A stretch of 64,000 nt of DNA from Pampus argenteus. Taxonomy: Eukaryota > Chordata > Actinopteri > Scombriformes > Stromateidae. The position numbers were made by a program, and so were the translations under genes. The notes beneath the pieces are model-generated. The model worked only from the letters and a program-made list of their open reading frames with translations, did no database searches and was not told the origin of the DNA. The stretch covers positions 11,484,001 through 11,548,000 of the forward strand of contig CM072874.1 of assembly GCA_036937835.1 (NCBI GenBank), in the 5' to 3' direction. Shown piece by piece: positions 62,167 to 64,000 of the stretch (the stretch's first letter is position 1; every line of letters starts with the position of its first letter).

Positions 62167-63908
62167 ATGCGTTTTTCTGGATCTGAACTGAGTGCTGTAC
62201 TTTCTCTACAGCTCAGTGGTGTTACCAGAGCCAGTACTCCTGTGATGACACATGCAGAGGTAAGACTGGAAAGACTCAACTGTTTTAAGAAAAAAAAAAG
62301 CTTACTTACTTAATGTTGCTCCATAACTACTGGATCTGTAAATAAGCAACTGTTTACAAAAAAAATATTAAAAAAAAAAAAAAATTAAATATATATATAT
62401 ACATATCATTACAGGTTTAAGGTTTACTCACATGATACAGATTAAACAGGAATATAATATAATATATAATAAAAATACAGAGCAGAGTGATATCTTGCAA
62501 ACTGCAAAGAAAACGTTTGATAGGAATCATCAAATATTTGGCATCTTTTTCTGAAAAATTGACTGAAATGGTTAAACTTGCTCAACTAATTGGTTAACTG
62601 ATGAATCAGTGTAGTTCTAAAATAGACCCTTCTCACAGCATTTGACATTTTGACAAAGCAGGAAAGGCGCAGCTGTAAATAATAACATTAACGATGGCTC
62701 CATTCCATTATTTGTCCCAGTAAAGGCACGTCTGAGTGAGCACGCACAATACCAGGACGCAGCCATCGTTTATGTTACCAACTCCACCTGTGCTTTCTCT
62801 GATGTGACAAGTCAAAATGTCCCTGCTGTGAGTGGGGCTCCAACATGCTGGACGAGATAACATTTGCTTGAATAAGTCTGACCTAGAAGACAGTGCTGTT
62901 TCTTCATCCCTCTCGTGTTGGACGTTACAGTGACTCACTATCAACTCTCTAGATACAAGTTGGGGCTAGCTGGTTAGCATGCTAACTTCAATAGATATCG
63001 CTGCAACAATACATACACAGACCTATTTGACATAACGTTAAAACTGTTATTAATTCACATTTTGTTGATAATTTTAATCAACTTTTTAAACAAAAAAACG
63101 CTTTAAGACAAGGTGTTTTTTGAAAAAAAAAAAAAAAGATGTAAAGGAGGAGAGTCTAATCTATCAATACATGCTAGTAGTAGTTTTACCAGGTTGTGTG
63201 GCATTAGCACCAGGCCATAAAACAAACACACAGCAACAAGACATTAATTTATCAAGTTATGACTAATGCAAATATTTAAATTGGGAGCAGCTGCCATGAA
63301 TTAAACAACAGATGACGCATCCATCCGGTGAAACCAGTTCTTTCCAGTGAAAGCTGCTGCTAGGTGCATAGCGTTTTTCTTATTCCCTGTAACACTAATT
63401 TGCATTCGTGTCATTCTTTCAAATTTCAGTAATGTACAAAGACATTTTTCTTAGGTTTTACAGCCAACTCTTTTGTCCTGATCTTTTACTGAAAAGTGGT
63501 CTCAACCAAAACAATTAGATGAGAACAACTGAAAGCAGAAGACTGTGGTGGTTCGTTGTCAGTGGGATCGACAGTACTAGTAATCTTTTCACATTAGGAG
63601 TGAATTGTTTGAATGTTACTTAGATATATTACTTTGTAAGAAGAATTTTATGTCAAATGGCCCAAGGCCCAAGAGCACATGCTGCTGCTAACATTGAGAG
63701 ACACATTAAGTTTGACGTTGTTGCCGTTGTTTCTGTTGTTTAGACCCTAGCCACTGGGCAGCTCAGTTTCCCAGCTGCGGAGGATTACGACAATCACCAA
63801 TTAACATCGTCACCAGCAAAGTGCACGTCAACAGTGCCCTGCCACCCTTCAATTTCATTGGTCACACTAACAGAATCAACATTACAGTGGAAAACAAAGG
63901 ACACTCTG
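60400..63908 (+). CDS. ca4: Carbonic anhydrase 4-like, 5' part (continues past window)
   Basis: Three exons are visible: 60400-60454, 62212-62259 and 63744-63908, ending in a donor at 63909. The first encodes a signal peptide (MDFSLYLLILPTFLSQCT). The second gives AQWCYQSQYSCDDTCR, matching the short Cys-containing N-terminus of secreted CA IV. The third gives HWAAQFPSCGG, then RQSPINIVTSKV and VENKGHS, the conserved start of the alpha-carbonic anhydrase fold. The zinc-binding histidines and GPI-anchor signal would lie to the right of the window. CA IV-type enzymes hydrate CO2 at the outer face of the plasma membrane, in fish notably in gill, kidney and vessels. Which fish paralogue this is, or whether it is a CA15-type relative, cannot be decided from 89 residues. 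Confidence 0.85.
60455..62211 (+). other. Intron 1 of ca4-like gene
   Basis: Contains a (CA)n run right after the donor (60461-60480) and, at its end, a compound (TA)n(TG)n run at 62123-62164, about 50 bases before the exon 2 acceptor. No other exon is recognised. Confidence 0.5.
62123..62164. repeat. (TA)n(TG)n compound microsatellite
   Basis: About six TA units followed by about fourteen TG units. Confidence 0.95.
62630..63000 (-). repeat. Fish dispersed repeat in ca4-like intron 2
   Basis: The right end (about 62928-62995, with 'gtgactcactatc' and 'ggttagcatgctaacttc') is the reverse complement of the block at about 49940-50015. The rest appears to belong to the same element; class not determined. 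Confidence 0.6.
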
Positions 63909-64000
63909 GTAATTAAGAGCCCAGACAAACTGTTCTCTTCTCCAGATGTTGAACACATCTGGGTGATTAATATGTTGTGAGTTTGATGTCTGTCTCCCTT

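Noticed and set aside
1..64000. CRISPR arrays, bacterial operons, phage or plasmid features
   Set aside because: Spliced vertebrate genes and fish repeats fill the window; the tandem repeats are microsatellites without spacer structure.

Overview
This is vertebrate nuclear DNA, most likely from a ray-finned (percomorph-type) fish. Multi-exon genes have GT-AG introns, intergenic DNA is AT-rich and full of microsatellites, and Tc1-like and L2-like transposon remnants and a fish-type short interspersed repeat are present. Nine protein-coding genes and one tRNA gene can be supported. I built the gene models by joining exons by hand. For the eight genes fully inside the window the exon lengths sum to a whole number of codons and end in a stop codon.

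Layout from left to right: a truncated Tc1-like element (about 200-600); trarg1-like (1084-1884, +); gosr1 (10914-3176, -), tail to tail with trarg1; cryba1 (13514-12344, -) with a TATA promoter at 13868; unc119 (17849-26936, +) with a 7.3 kb first intron; slc13a2 (37031-30178, -), tail to tail with unc119; an L2-type LINE remnant (about 38641-39362); vtn (40827-43460, +); tRNA-Thr(AGT) (44765-44837, -); sebox (46301-45127, -); a Tc1-like remnant near 47941; aldh3a2 (52239-58402, +) with a non-coding first exon near 50661; and the first three exons of a ca4-like carbonic anhydrase (60400-63908, +), which runs off the right edge.

The genes do not form one pathway. They are a synteny block: unc119, slc13a2, vtn and sebox are close neighbours on human 17q11.2, where cryba1 and gosr1 also lie, while trarg1, aldh3a2 and ca4 orthologues lie elsewhere on human chromosome 17. 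Products cover GLUT4 vesicle trafficking, Golgi SNARE fusion, a lens crystallin, a lipid-binding ciliary/photoreceptor chaperone, a Na+/dicarboxylate transporter, an adhesive plasma protein, a homeobox regulator, a membrane fatty aldehyde dehydrogenase and an extracellular carbonic anhydrase.

I found no previously undescribed multi-gene system. The points most worth checking are two in-frame splice solutions for slc13a2 exons 4/5, a perfect 22-bp hairpin in unc119 intron 1, two possible C-termini of aldh3a2, abutting 3' ends of trarg1 and gosr1, loss of the long beta-A3 start in cryba1, and a possible 49-residue membrane micropeptide ORF at 12035-11886.
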